The notes: a model not told the origin generated them from the sequence alone. 42,227 bases of DNA from Bacteroidales bacterium (GCA_021738625.1 JAIPBS010000035.1:1-42227); one strand, 5' to 3'. Counted from the first letter of the stretch, positions 7,045 to 14,609 are shown. Made by a program: numbers and translations.

Positions 7045-8067
7045 ATGAAAACCAAAAAACTGCGCTACCTGGCAATGCTTCTTTTTTCAGCTTTGATCAT
7101 TGCTTCCTGTAATGAAAAAGATGACGACAACGGAGATGACAATGGCAACGGAAACGACGACCCCCCTGTAGAAAACAAAGCCCCGGTTGCAGATTTCAGC
7201 ATCAGTCCTCAAACGGGAAATACCGACACCCTTTTCACCTTTGACGCATCGGCGAGCTATGACGAAGAAACGCCTGCCGCCGAGCTTGAAGTAAGATGGG
7301 ACTGGCAGAACGACGGCAACTGGGATACCGATTATACCACTGAAAAAACACATCAACGCAAATTTGAAGTGCACGGCGATTACACCATCGCCCTGCAGGT
7401 GCGCGATACCGCCGATTCAACAGATGTCACTACCCGCAACCTGACTGTGGACATCGATCCCTGTCCGGATGTTTTCACCGATCCGAGAGACCAGCGTGAG
7501 TACACCACCGTGGAAATCGGGGACCAATGCTGGATGAAAGAAAACCTGAATACCGGCGTGATGATCTTCGGTTCGCAGGATATGTCGGATAACGGAACCC
7601 TTGAGAAATATTGCTACGACAACAATGCCGCCAATTGCAACGAATACGGCGCCCTATACCAGTGGAACGAACTGATGCAATACACCGAAGAGGAAGGCAG
7701 CCAGGGCATCTGCCCCGAAGGCTGGCATGTTCCCACGGATGTGGAATGGATGCAACTGGAGATGGAGTTGGGTATGACTTACGATGAAGCCACCTCAAGC
7801 GGATTCCGCGGAACCGATGAAGCCATTAAATTAAGGACCGGCGGTTCTTCAGGCTTCGATGCACAACTGGCCGGGTACCGTTCGGTAAACAGCGAGTTCA
7901 TCAACCTGAACGCACAGGGCGGATTTTTCACTTCCACCAAAGCGCTGGTCAACCCCAACAATGCATGGGTGAGGTTTTTGTTTGATGATCAGGACCGGAT
8001 TTACAGAATTGATTATCAGAAGAAAATGGCTTTGTCGGTGAGGTGTTTGAGGGATGCGATCAGGTAA
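7045..8067 (+). CDS. Lipoprotein with PKD and FISUMP domains
   Basis: 340 residues from the ATG at 7045; an earlier in-frame ATG at 6916 would put the -7 box (7006) inside the gene and bury the signal peptide. A lipoprotein signal 'LLFSALIIASC' places the lipid-modified cysteine near residue 22. An acidic linker (KDDDNGDDNGNGNDDP) follows, of the kind associated with surface export of Bacteroidota lipoproteins. A PKD-like domain (~55-145) contains 'PVADFSISPQ' and 'FTFDASASYD'. A FISUMP domain (~150-340) carries 'YTTVEIGDQCWMKENL', 'YGALYQWNELM', 'GICPEGWHVPTDVEW' and the terminal 'ALSVRCLRD'. The function is unknown; a surface-exposed binding protein is likely. It diverges from the large T9SS cargo gene. 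Confidence 0.9.
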   Translation: MKTKKLRYLAMLLFSALIIASCNEKDDDNGDDNGNGNDDPPVENKAPVADFSISPQTGNTDTLFTFDASASYDEETPAAELEVRWDWQNDGNWDTDYTTEKTHQRKFEVHGDYTIALQVRDTADSTDVTTRNLTVDIDPCPDVFTDPRDQREYTTVEIGDQCWMKENLNTGVMIFGSQDMSDNGTLEKYCYDNNAANCNEYGALYQWNELMQYTEEEGSQGICPEGWHVPTDVEWMQLEMELGMTYDEATSSGFRGTDEAIKLRTGGSSGFDAQLAGYRSVNSEFINLNAQGGFFTSTKALVNPNNAWVRFLFDDQDRIYRIDYQKKMALSVRCLRDAIR

Positions 8068-8161
8068 AGGAGGATTCTTTCTTAAGCCTTATATTAAATC
8101 GCAATCTTTGGGTCATAAGAGAAATTTGAAATTTGGTTCAAAAAGCCTTATGGCCCCTAAA

Positions 8162-8182
8162 TCCCCTAAAGGGGACTTTTTA
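8162..8182 (+). terminator. Intrinsic terminator after the PKD-FISUMP lipoprotein gene
   Basis: TCCCC-TAAA-GGGGA stem-loop (8162-8175) followed by CTTTTT, about 95 bases past the stop codon. Confidence 0.6.
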
Positions 8183-8379
8183 AACATCACAAGACAAAGA
8201 ACATCATTATTAGGTAAAATAACATAGGTTATCACTACTGTTCAACAAAACGCTAAGGGATTCCTCGCTTCGCTCGGAATGACGCGCTATTTGGGTGATA
8301 TGAAAACACTGTCATTCCGAGTTTCAAGACCAAAAAAAATGGCCAAAATAACGATATGACAATGGAAATTACGTTACTG

Positions 8380-8540
8380 CATTAAGTTTTACACAGTTTG
8401 ATCGAGAGTTTCATTAGTGTTTTATACCTGTTTCCGAGCATGATTCCGGAAGACTGAGCAACATAGCATGGTGCTTCTCATTTTATGGGAATGCCCGATT
8501 GGTAGCCTTTCATGGTTTGATGGTCTTTCGGGTGTAAAAC
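8380..8540 (+). ncRNA. Predicted bridge RNA of the IS110 element
   Basis: Four guide-like segments are in the order known for IS110 bridge RNAs. Left target guide: TTCCGAGC (8432-8439), identical to the target at 8315-8321 plus 9906. Right target guide: GCTTC (8473-8477), complementary to GAAGC (9907-9911), with a U-G wobble beyond. Left donor guide: ATTGGTAG (8498-8505), identical to the right end 9898-9905. Right donor guide: TGGTCTT (8521-8527), complementary to AAGACCA (8326-8332) in the left end. The donor loop is closed by 8491-8498 paired with 8528-8535 (CCCGA/TCGGG core plus A-U and two wobbles). CATG (8439-8442)/CATG (8467-8470) can form the inner stem of the target loop. The RNA ends are estimated. 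The right donor match starts 5 bases from the core, an unexplained offset. Confidence 0.75.
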
Positions 8541-8578
8541 TTTGAATTTGTTAACCTAATGTAAATTAAAATGTTCAA

Positions 8579-9892
8579 ATGAAAAAGATTAGAAAAAATG
8601 CAGCCGGCATTGATATTGGCGCAAAAAAAGTTTTTGTCTATGTTGAAGATCAAGAGGTAAAAAGCTTTTACACATTTACAGAAGATTTTGAGAAGTTACG
8701 AGACTATCTGTTAAAGCATAATGTAGAGTCAGTGGCTATGGAGGCAACTGGGGTTTACTGGAATATTTTGTACGAGATACTTGAAGAAGCCGGGTTGGAT
8801 GTATGGCTGGTTGATGGACGCCAGACCCGTCAAGCCCCAGGCAGAAAAACTGATGTAAAAGACTGTCAGTGGATACAGGAGTTGCATAGTTATGGTATTC
8901 TAAAAAGGAGTTTTGTAGTTAAAGAACAAATAAAAGAATTGAGAAGCTATCAACGTCTGCGAGAAGATCATATCAGATCAGCTTCTATGCATGTCAATCA
9001 CATGCAAAAAGCCCTTACCGAAATGAATCTCCGCATCAAAGAGGTTATAAGTCAGATACATGGTGTAAGTGGTTTACGAATGATTAAAGCAATACTAGAT
9101 GGCGAGCGCAATAAAGAAGAATTACTAAAAATGTGTGATAAAAGGATTATCAAAAACAAAGGCAAAGACATTTTAAAGGCATTAAATGGGAGATATACAA
9201 ATGCAGGACTTTTTGCCCTTAAACAAGCCTATGAGGGGTATGAATTTTATCAAAATCAAATTGCTCAATGTGATAAGCAGATAGAAAGAATCATACACAA
9301 GATGGGAAATAAAGGCAGCCAGGATAAAAACCTTAGTTCAAAGAGAAAGCCGGTTCGCCACAACAAACCTGATGTAAAAGATCTTGGAGCAAATTTGCTT
9401 GATGTTTTTGACGGAAAAGATGCCACGGTAATATCAGGAATAACAGATTATTCCTGGATGCAATTACTCTCAGAAGTTGGAACCGATTTAAGCAACTGGC
9501 AAACTCCCAAACATTTTACAAGTTGGTTATCATTAGCACCGGGTCAACATTGGTCAGGCAAAATGAAACGACACAAAAGAAAAAGAGGTCATCCCAAAGC
9601 AGGACAAATTTTTAGAACAATAGCCCAAAGTTTGATCGAAAGTAAAAACATTGCCCTGGGAGCTTTTGGAAGAAGATTAAGGGCAAAGAAAGGACCTGCA
9701 ATTGCAATTAAAGCAGTTGCCAGAAAGCTAGCAGAAACCTATTGGAGAGTAATGGTGAAAGGAATCGATTATGCTGAAATTGGTATTAAACAATATGAAG
9801 AACAATTGCTTGCTAACAAAAGAAAATCATTAGACCGATTAGCAAAAGAATTAAATGTTCAAATATCTAATAAACAATCTGTTGTGGTATAG
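8579..9892 (+). CDS. IS110-family transposase (DEDD recombinase)
   Basis: 437 residues. The N-terminal RuvC-like domain (DEDD_Tnp_IS110) has 'AGIDIGAKK' (D12), 'AMEATGVYW' (E55) and 'KTDVKDCQW' (D92, D95). A helical middle region follows. The C-terminal Transposase_20 domain runs from about residue 284 ('ISGITDYSWMQLLSEVG'), with 'LSLAPGQHWSGKMKRH' holding the likely catalytic serine (S326). IS110 enzymes insert seamlessly at short cores, guided by a bridge RNA made from the element's own non-coding end; here that RNA is predicted at 8380-8540. The stop is 13 bases from the element end. A 3-codon ATG-TTC-AAA-TGA frame overlaps the start and is probably not meaningful. Confidence 0.95.
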   Translation: MKKIRKNAAGIDIGAKKVFVYVEDQEVKSFYTFTEDFEKLRDYLLKHNVESVAMEATGVYWNILYEILEEAGLDVWLVDGRQTRQAPGRKTDVKDCQWIQELHSYGILKRSFVVKEQIKELRSYQRLREDHIRSASMHVNHMQKALTEMNLRIKEVISQIHGVSGLRMIKAILDGERNKEELLKMCDKRIIKNKGKDILKALNGRYTNAGLFALKQAYEGYEFYQNQIAQCDKQIERIIHKMGNKGSQDKNLSSKRKPVRHNKPDVKDLGANLLDVFDGKDATVISGITDYSWMQLLSEVGTDLSNWQTPKHFTSWLSLAPGQHWSGKMKRHKRKRGHPKAGQIFRTIAQSLIESKNIALGAFGRRLRAKKGPAIAIKAVARKLAETYWRVMVKGIDYAEIGIKQYEEQLLANKRKSLDRLAKELNVQISNKQSVVV

Positions 9893-9976
9893 TTGTCATT
9901 GGTAGCGAAGCGAGGAATCTCCCGGCTTTTTCCTGGTCAGTAAAATCAATGAATAACTTAAGGCAATTGGGTATTG

Positions 9977-12715
9977 CTACCGCACAAGCGTTACGGTTCC
10001 CCGCTGTGATTCACGTATGGGCTGGTTGTCGGTGCCGAAAATGGCATAGGAAACCATCCATACATACACGCCTGCCGGTGCGGGGTCGCCGTTGACGGTT
10101 CCGTCCCAGCCTTCGCTAACATCATTGGAGGTGAAGATCACCTTGCCCCAGCGATCGAAAATGCGCATTTCGTATTCAGCCACTTTCTCGGAAATGCTGA
10201 TGGCTTTAAACGCTTCATTGCCATGCACGCTTCCCGGCCTGAAAGCATTGGGCATATAAAGCTTTACAGGCTTCACAAAAACATCTATGCTGTTTGAAAC
10301 AGCCGGTTTCGGCTCGTTGCATTCCTCTTCAACAAACAGGCGGCAAACCACGGTCCTGTCGGTTTTGATGTCGCTTGTGGTAAAAGTGTTTTGTGATCCG
10401 CTTTGTACCACCTCCCCGTTGATGATCCATTCGTAATCAGGGCTATTACCGGGGTTTTCGGCATGCGCTGTAAAAGTGATTTCCGATCCGGGGAAAATCA
10501 AGGTATCCGAGACAGTGATATCAAGGCTTACCGTATAGCTTTGTGTGACTTCAATCTGGGTGCTCGATTCATCCTGACACTCCCAGGGCAGGCTGGTTAC
10601 CGTGACATGGTATGTGCCTGCATGTTCAAGCTGCACACTGTCGATCACGGGATTTTGCTCCGTGCTGCTGAAATTGTCGGGGCCGGTCCAGAGGTATTCG
10701 GCTTCATCATCATAATCTACAAAAAGCTGAAGGGTTTCTCCGCTGCAAAGGGGAGTTGTTCCATCCGCTTGTACTGTAATGGGATCGCCATTGTTCACGA
10801 TGGTATATGTTTGCGACTGATCCGTGCAACCGGCCGTATCCCAGACGTGCAAGGTGTATTCTCCCGGCGCCAGCTCTTCAAGATAAGTGGTATCCCCAAC
10901 AACATTTCCGTCCTCATCCGTCCATTCCATGCTGAAGGGCAGGTCGGCGCCGACTTCAATTCCGCTGATCGAACCGATGTCGAATCCGCATTGGGCGTTG
11001 GTCATGCTTGCCTGGGATTCATCGATGGAAGGAGCCGCATAATAAGGTAGCTCATGCGGACCGACGGTGGCTGTGCATCCGTTCGTATCTTCCACCATCA
11101 ATGTGTATTCTCCGGCTGGAATACTCAACAGGTCAAGTTCCGTGCCTACCAATTCCCCATCCTGGTTGTACCATCTGAAAACCGGGCTTTGCTGACTTTG
11201 CACCTGTATGCCTTCAATAAATGCATTCGACATGTCACAGTTCTCGCCCTGTGTATTCACATTGTCATCCATGAGGACGGGTGCAGGCAGATCGAGAATG
11301 GTGTACGGACCGGTGACGGCCTCGCAACCGTTAACATCCTCAATATATAAAGTGTAAGTTCCACCTTCCAGCCCAGTGATATTCAGCTGGTCTCCCACCT
11401 GCTGATCGTCCTGGTCGACCCAGCGATAGGTGAAGGGATCATGTCCGTTCACCTGTATGCCAGTGATGCTGCCGTTGACATTCCCGCAGGTATTGTCTGT
11501 AATGATCGTGTCCGCCACAATCACATCGGGTGCGCCTTCATCTTCGACGGTGTATGGACCGGCCATCACCTCGCAGGTGTTCACATCGGTGATGGTCAGG
11601 CTGTATTCGCCGGGTCCGACCCCGGTGAGGTCGAGCTCATCGCCCACGGGATCGCCGCTGCCATCCGTCCATTCATATTCCAGTGGTTCGTTGCCTTCCA
11701 CTACAATGCCGGTAATGGAGCCGTTCATCTGCCCGCAGGTGGAGTTGCTGACATCCAGGTCATCCTCACTCACTTCAGGCACGTCCAGGTCGACATAAAA
11801 TACAGTTTGGCTGGGATCGGCTGTATTGTTGCAGGCATCAACGATTCCGCTAAACGCCAACAATTTAAAGGTGTAGGCACCGCTCATCGAAAAAGTTTGC
11901 GAGATGGTTGCGGTATATCTGTTTTCCCATTGTCCGCCCTGCTGACAAGCTTCACCGCTCACGTTCACAATATCGTAAGGACCGCCCGGTCCGGTTAACT
12001 CAAATGAGGCAGGCGTAACCGATTCGCAGGCAACATTTTCAGTGAAACTGAAATCCAGCTTATGATCACCACAGGTGACATCTTCGCCGTAAACATGTAC
12101 GATCTCGGGATCGACATCATCATAGATATCTGCAGTGGAAATAGAAAAATCAAGGGTATATCCATCTTGTGAAGAACTATAGTTACTTACGTTCAACACA
12201 TATGTTTGTCCCTCAACAACCGGAATAAGTGAATTAAAAGGAGGATCACCAGCATCACCACAATCCTGGTTGTTCTGGCCATTAGCCCCTGTTAACCCGG
12301 AGGTGCCAGACCAATTGCAGCTAACCTGAAGAGAAACTGCCTGTGAAAAGATATCTTCGCAATCTGCATTTGTAAGATTATAAACCACCCAATCATAATC
12401 ATCAGTGGGATTTACCGGATCAATTTCAAAACCCAACATTCCACCTGATTGTATTGTAAAGATATACCATACATCATTTTTTTCTCCGCTCTGCATGCAA
12501 TTTCCAGTACCATCACAACCACCACCGCCTGAAGGTATTTCATTAGGAATTTCCCCTTCACCACTATATGAATTTGGTTGTACATAAATCTCCTGGCAAA
12601 CAGGTATGGCGTTGATGCAGTCCTGTTCGGGTTCCTGTGCATTCGATACTATGGAAATCGAAAAAAGTGAAGCAAAAAGCAAGAAGTTCGTTGTATGCTT
12701 AATAAGTGTTTTCAT
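9977..12715 (-). CDS. Large secreted T9SS cargo protein, paralogue of the 4139-6889 product
   Basis: 912 residues with the same architecture as its neighbour. Signal peptide (...FSISIVSNAQ). N-terminal module opening 'CINAIPVCQEIYVQPNSYSG'. Ig-like segment around residues 200-310. Four SprB-type repeats (~315-655) with 'NSTCGQMNGSITGI', 'YEWTDGSGDPVGDELDL' and 'GPGEYSLTITDVNTC'. Ig/PKD-like region. Type-B sorting domain 'MPNAFRPGSVHGNEAF' ... 'RIFDRWGKVIF' ... 'PAGVYVWMVSYAIFG'. The paralogues are aligned from end to end, so they arose by tandem duplication of the whole gene, later separated by the lipoprotein gene and the IS110 insertion, or by a block duplication. It ends about 70 bases from the broken MITE-like element. 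Confidence 0.93.
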   Translation of the reverse strand: MKTLIKHTTNFLLFASLFSISIVSNAQEPEQDCINAIPVCQEIYVQPNSYSGEGEIPNEIPSGGGGCDGTGNCMQSGEKNDVWYIFTIQSGGMLGFEIDPVNPTDDYDWVVYNLTNADCEDIFSQAVSLQVSCNWSGTSGLTGANGQNNQDCGDAGDPPFNSLIPVVEGQTYVLNVSNYSSSQDGYTLDFSISTADIYDDVDPEIVHVYGEDVTCGDHKLDFSFTENVACESVTPASFELTGPGGPYDIVNVSGEACQQGGQWENRYTATISQTFSMSGAYTFKLLAFSGIVDACNNTADPSQTVFYVDLDVPEVSEDDLDVSNSTCGQMNGSITGIVVEGNEPLEYEWTDGSGDPVGDELDLTGVGPGEYSLTITDVNTCEVMAGPYTVEDEGAPDVIVADTIITDNTCGNVNGSITGIQVNGHDPFTYRWVDQDDQQVGDQLNITGLEGGTYTLYIEDVNGCEAVTGPYTILDLPAPVLMDDNVNTQGENCDMSNAFIEGIQVQSQQSPVFRWYNQDGELVGTELDLLSIPAGEYTLMVEDTNGCTATVGPHELPYYAAPSIDESQASMTNAQCGFDIGSISGIEVGADLPFSMEWTDEDGNVVGDTTYLEELAPGEYTLHVWDTAGCTDQSQTYTIVNNGDPITVQADGTTPLCSGETLQLFVDYDDEAEYLWTGPDNFSSTEQNPVIDSVQLEHAGTYHVTVTSLPWECQDESSTQIEVTQSYTVSLDITVSDTLIFPGSEITFTAHAENPGNSPDYEWIINGEVVQSGSQNTFTTSDIKTDRTVVCRLFVEEECNEPKPAVSNSIDVFVKPVKLYMPNAFRPGSVHGNEAFKAISISEKVAEYEMRIFDRWGKVIFTSNDVSEGWDGTVNGDPAPAGVYVWMVSYAIFGTDNQPIRESQRGTVTLVR

Positions 12716-12740
12716 CTGGGCTCCTTCAAAAATGAAACCT

Positions 12741-12748
12741 CAAAATTA
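12741..12748 (-). promoter_or_regulatory. Putative -7 box for the second T9SS cargo gene
   Basis: TAATTTTG on the minus strand, 26 bases upstream of the ATG at 12715. The same octamer occurs at nearly the same place before the paralogue (6920-6927). A GAAGGAG ribosome binding site lies between it and the start. Confidence 0.5.
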
Positions 12749-12843
12749 ACTAAAATTAAACAATAAGAAATTCAAAAATCAAGCCGCATTGGACTTCACC
12801 CATCTCTAATCTTAAAGACCGAATGATAATCCAGTGTTTTCTT

Positions 12844-12851
12844 TAACTTTG
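12844..12851 (+). promoter_or_regulatory. Putative -7 box for the uORF/TlpA-like gene
   Basis: TAACTTTG matches TAnnTTTG. It lies 21 bases before the uORF start and 47 before the TlpA-like ATG, so both would be on one transcript. Confidence 0.55.
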
Positions 12852-12872
12852 CAGATCACTAAAAATAAAATA

Positions 12873-12902
12873 ATGAAAAACGCCCCAGGGGCCGGAGTAT
12901 GA
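12873..12902 (+). CDS. Nine-codon upstream ORF, stop overlapping the TlpA-like start
   Basis: ATG at 12873 encodes MKNAPGAGV and stops at TGA 12900-12902, overlapping the next gene's ATG (12899-12901) as ATGA. It lies downstream of the -7 box TAACTTTG and so would be on the same transcript. The start-stop overlap would allow translational coupling. It may also be chance: there is no strong ribosome binding site before it. Confidence 0.3.
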   Translation: MKNAPGAGV

Positions 12903-14260
12903 AGAAAAAATTTTTTTCATTTGTATTGATGTTGCTGTTTGCCTCTGCCAATGGGCAGGAGCATACCATTGAAGGCATCATAGAGAATTACAACAACAAT
13001 CAAATCTACATCGCTAATTTTTACGGAGATCAGGACCGGATCATCGATTCGCTGCAAACCGACGAGCAAGGGTATTTTAAATTCAGCATGCCTGAAAACG
13101 CCGCCACAGGCAAATACAGGGTCATCATGAAAAACAATAAGTATTTCGACCTGGTCTATAATGATGAAAACATTAGGATCCTCACCAAATCGGACAGCCC
13201 CATTGAATATATGGATGTTTTAAATTCAGAGGAAAATCAGGTTTTTTACGATTATATAAAACGGCGAAGCCTGACGCAATATAAGCTGGAGCTATTGCAA
13301 CCGGTGGTGTCCTATTATCCCGGCAACACAGATTTTTACACGAAAGCAGAGGATGAATTTATGGCTGTGCAGGAAAACATGCAGCAATTCATCGACTCGG
13401 TTGAACAGGCCATGCCCGGAAGCTACGCCCTGAAGATCATGAAATCCGAGCAGGAGCCTATGCGCGATCCGGAGCTTTCTGCCTTTGAACAAACGATATA
13501 TATGCAACAGCACTTTTTCGATTATGTCGATTTTTCGGATACCAGCCTGATGCGCAGCGATGTGTTCTCCACCAAGCTGATCGGTTATCTCGGGCTTTAC
13601 CAAAACAGCAATTTCACGAAAGATCAACTGGAAGATGCTTTCATACGCGCTGTAGACACCATCCTTTTAAAAACCAGGGTGAACAGGGATGTTTATGAAT
13701 TCGCCATCGAATATCTGATCGGCGGATTCAACCAGTATAATTTCAACAAGGTGCTGGATTACATAGCAGAGAACAGCGAGTTTGACGAATCATGCGATTA
13801 TGAAGAAGAAAAGTCGGAGCTGGAAAAACGCATCGAAACCATGAAAAAGCTGGCCATCGGCAAAACAGCTCCCGATTTCACAGCCTCTACCACCAGCGGG
13901 GATCAGGTAACCTTATCCGAACTTGACGACGATTATGTATTGTTGGTTTTCTGGGCCAGCTGGTGCCCGCATTGCACCAAGCAACTGCCTGAGCTGGAAA
14001 AGTTTTACCATGACAATCCTTACGATCTGGAAGTGATCTCGGTTTCCATTGACAGCTCCCACAGCGAATATGAGGCCTTTATCGAAACAGGCGACTACAA
14101 CTGGATCAACATTTGTGATTTTACAGGCTGGAACAACCAGTTAGCTGAACTGTACGGCATACATGCAACGCCCACTTTGATCTTGCTGAACGAAGACAGG
14201 GAGATCATTGCCAAACCCGACAACACCCGAAACCTGGAAAGCATTTTGATGAACAGGTAA
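12899..14260 (+). CDS. TlpA-like thioredoxin-fold protein with N-terminal DUF4369-type domain
   Basis: 453 residues. A signal peptide ends near 'SANGQ' (about residue 19). A DUF4369-like beta domain (~22-110) follows: 'IEGIIENYNNNQIYIANFYG' ... 'DSLQTDEQGYFKF'. A helical middle region comes next (~115-315). The AhpC/TSA-TlpA domain (~318-453) has 'IGKTAPDFTASTTSGDQVTL', 'VFWASWCPHC' (cysteines 356 and 359) and the cis-proline segment 'IHATPTLILL'. Such proteins are periplasmic thiol-disulfide oxidoreductases, likely reducing or maintaining secreted proteins. Translation may be coupled to the nine-codon uORF at 12873-12902 through an ATGA overlap, with a GGAG site just before. Confidence 0.9.
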   Translation: MKKKFFSFVLMLLFASANGQEHTIEGIIENYNNNQIYIANFYGDQDRIIDSLQTDEQGYFKFSMPENAATGKYRVIMKNNKYFDLVYNDENIRILTKSDSPIEYMDVLNSEENQVFYDYIKRRSLTQYKLELLQPVVSYYPGNTDFYTKAEDEFMAVQENMQQFIDSVEQAMPGSYALKIMKSEQEPMRDPELSAFEQTIYMQQHFFDYVDFSDTSLMRSDVFSTKLIGYLGLYQNSNFTKDQLEDAFIRAVDTILLKTRVNRDVYEFAIEYLIGGFNQYNFNKVLDYIAENSEFDESCDYEEEKSELEKRIETMKKLAIGKTAPDFTASTTSGDQVTLSELDDDYVLLVFWASWCPHCTKQLPELEKFYHDNPYDLEVISVSIDSSHSEYEAFIETGDYNWINICDFTGWNNQLAELYGIHATPTLILLNEDREIIAKPDNTRNLESILMNR

Positions 14261-14277
14261 GATTCCAGATTCCAGAT
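14261..14277. repeat. Tandem GATTCCA-type repeat at the left border of MITE copy A
   Basis: GATTCCAGATTCCAGAT directly precedes the element at 14278. A longer run of the same unit (gattccggattccagatt...) follows the element at 14472-14496. Inverted units (ggaatccg...) occur at about 14692-14722. The pair may be a target duplication, or a simple-sequence tract into which the element inserted. Confidence 0.6.
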
Positions 14278-14472
14278 CACTACTGTCCGGGGAAATTTGG
14301 GGAGATTCCTCGCTTCGCTCGGAATGACAGTGCTTTCAGAGGCTTGGGAGGGGGTTGGGGGTAGTACGGCGGCTTTGCCGCCGTACTACCCCCAACCCCC
14401 TTTGCATCTCCCAAATAGCATGTCATTCCGAGCGAAGCGAGGAATCCCGTTGCGTTTAACCGGACAGTAGTG
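14278..14472. mobile_element. MITE-like palindromic element, copy A (195 bp)
   Basis: The terminal inverted repeats CACTACTGTCCGG (14278-14290) and CCGGACAGTAGTG (14460-14472) are perfect over 13 bp. Inside are two inverted 25-bp arms: GATTCCTCGCTTCGCTCGG... (14313-) and its complement GTCATTCCGAGCGAAGCG... (14422-). The central palindrome is listed separately. It has no open reading frame and needs a transposase in trans. Copy B (8233-9943) shares the ends and arms but not the centre. Confidence 0.8.
14350..14400. repeat. 51-bp perfect palindrome nested in MITE copy A
   Basis: GGGGGTTGGGGGTAGTACGG... (14350-14373) is followed by TTT and then its exact 24-bp complement (14377-14400). Copy B of the element lacks this block: its corresponding middle is short (gctatttgggtgatatgaaaa). 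The palindrome therefore looks like a separate unit inserted into the element's centre. It could form a very stable cruciform or RNA hairpin. Confidence 0.8.
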
Positions 14473-14515
14473 ATTCCGGATTCCAGATTCCAGATACCTG
14501 GTGGAGTCCTTTTCA

Positions 14516-14579
14516 GTGACCCGATCAATTGGAAGCTCGATTGATCAAAGAAACCGCAGTGGGCGATTGATCGGATCAC
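14516..14579. repeat. 64-bp palindromic element, copy 1
   Basis: It starts GTGACCCGATCAATTG and ends CGATTGATCGGATCAC, so the ends are imperfect inverted repeats of about 14 bp. A second copy of exactly the same length lies at 38554-38617, 24 kb away. Both are intergenic. It looks like a small non-autonomous mobile or REP-type unit. Confidence 0.75.
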
Positions 14580-14609
14580 TCACCTGCAACCGAATAAATG
14601 TTATGAATA

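Larger units (their letters stand above)
8322..9905 (+). mobile_element. IS110-family insertion sequence (1584 bp), intact
   Basis: The boundaries come from reconstructing the interrupted repeat: left flank ...gtcattccg-AG-ttt (8311-8324) and right end ...attggt-AG-cgaagcg (9898-9912). The uninterrupted arm reads ...ccgAGcgaag. AG is therefore shared by both junctions and acts as the core dinucleotide; no longer target duplication or terminal inverted repeat is seen. A long non-coding left end (257 bp) and a very short right end (13 bp after the stop) are typical of the IS110 group rather than IS1111. The reading frame and both ends appear intact. Confidence 0.88.
8233..9943. mobile_element. 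MITE-like palindromic element, copy B, interrupted by the IS110 element
   Basis: The left end CACTACTGTTCAACAAAACG (8233-) matches the end of copy A at 14278-14472. It is followed by the same arm, beginning GATTCCTCGCTTCGCTCGG (8260-), the middle 'gctatttgggtgat', and the opposite arm beginning GTCATTCCGA (8311-). That arm is cut by the IS110 element at 8320/8321 and resumes as CGAAGCGAGGAATCTCCC at 9906. The right terminal repeat is degraded (CCTGGTCAGTA, near 9932-9942). It has no coding capacity of its own. Confidence 0.75.

Noticed and set aside
8322..9905. IS1111 subgroup assignment for the IS110-family element
   Set aside because: IS1111 members have the long non-coding segment at the right end and subterminal inverted repeats; here the long segment is on the left and only 13 bases follow the stop codon.
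14280..14579. 99-codon open frame in the MITE-like region
   Set aside because: Translation of palindromic repeats; not conserved in the sister copy.
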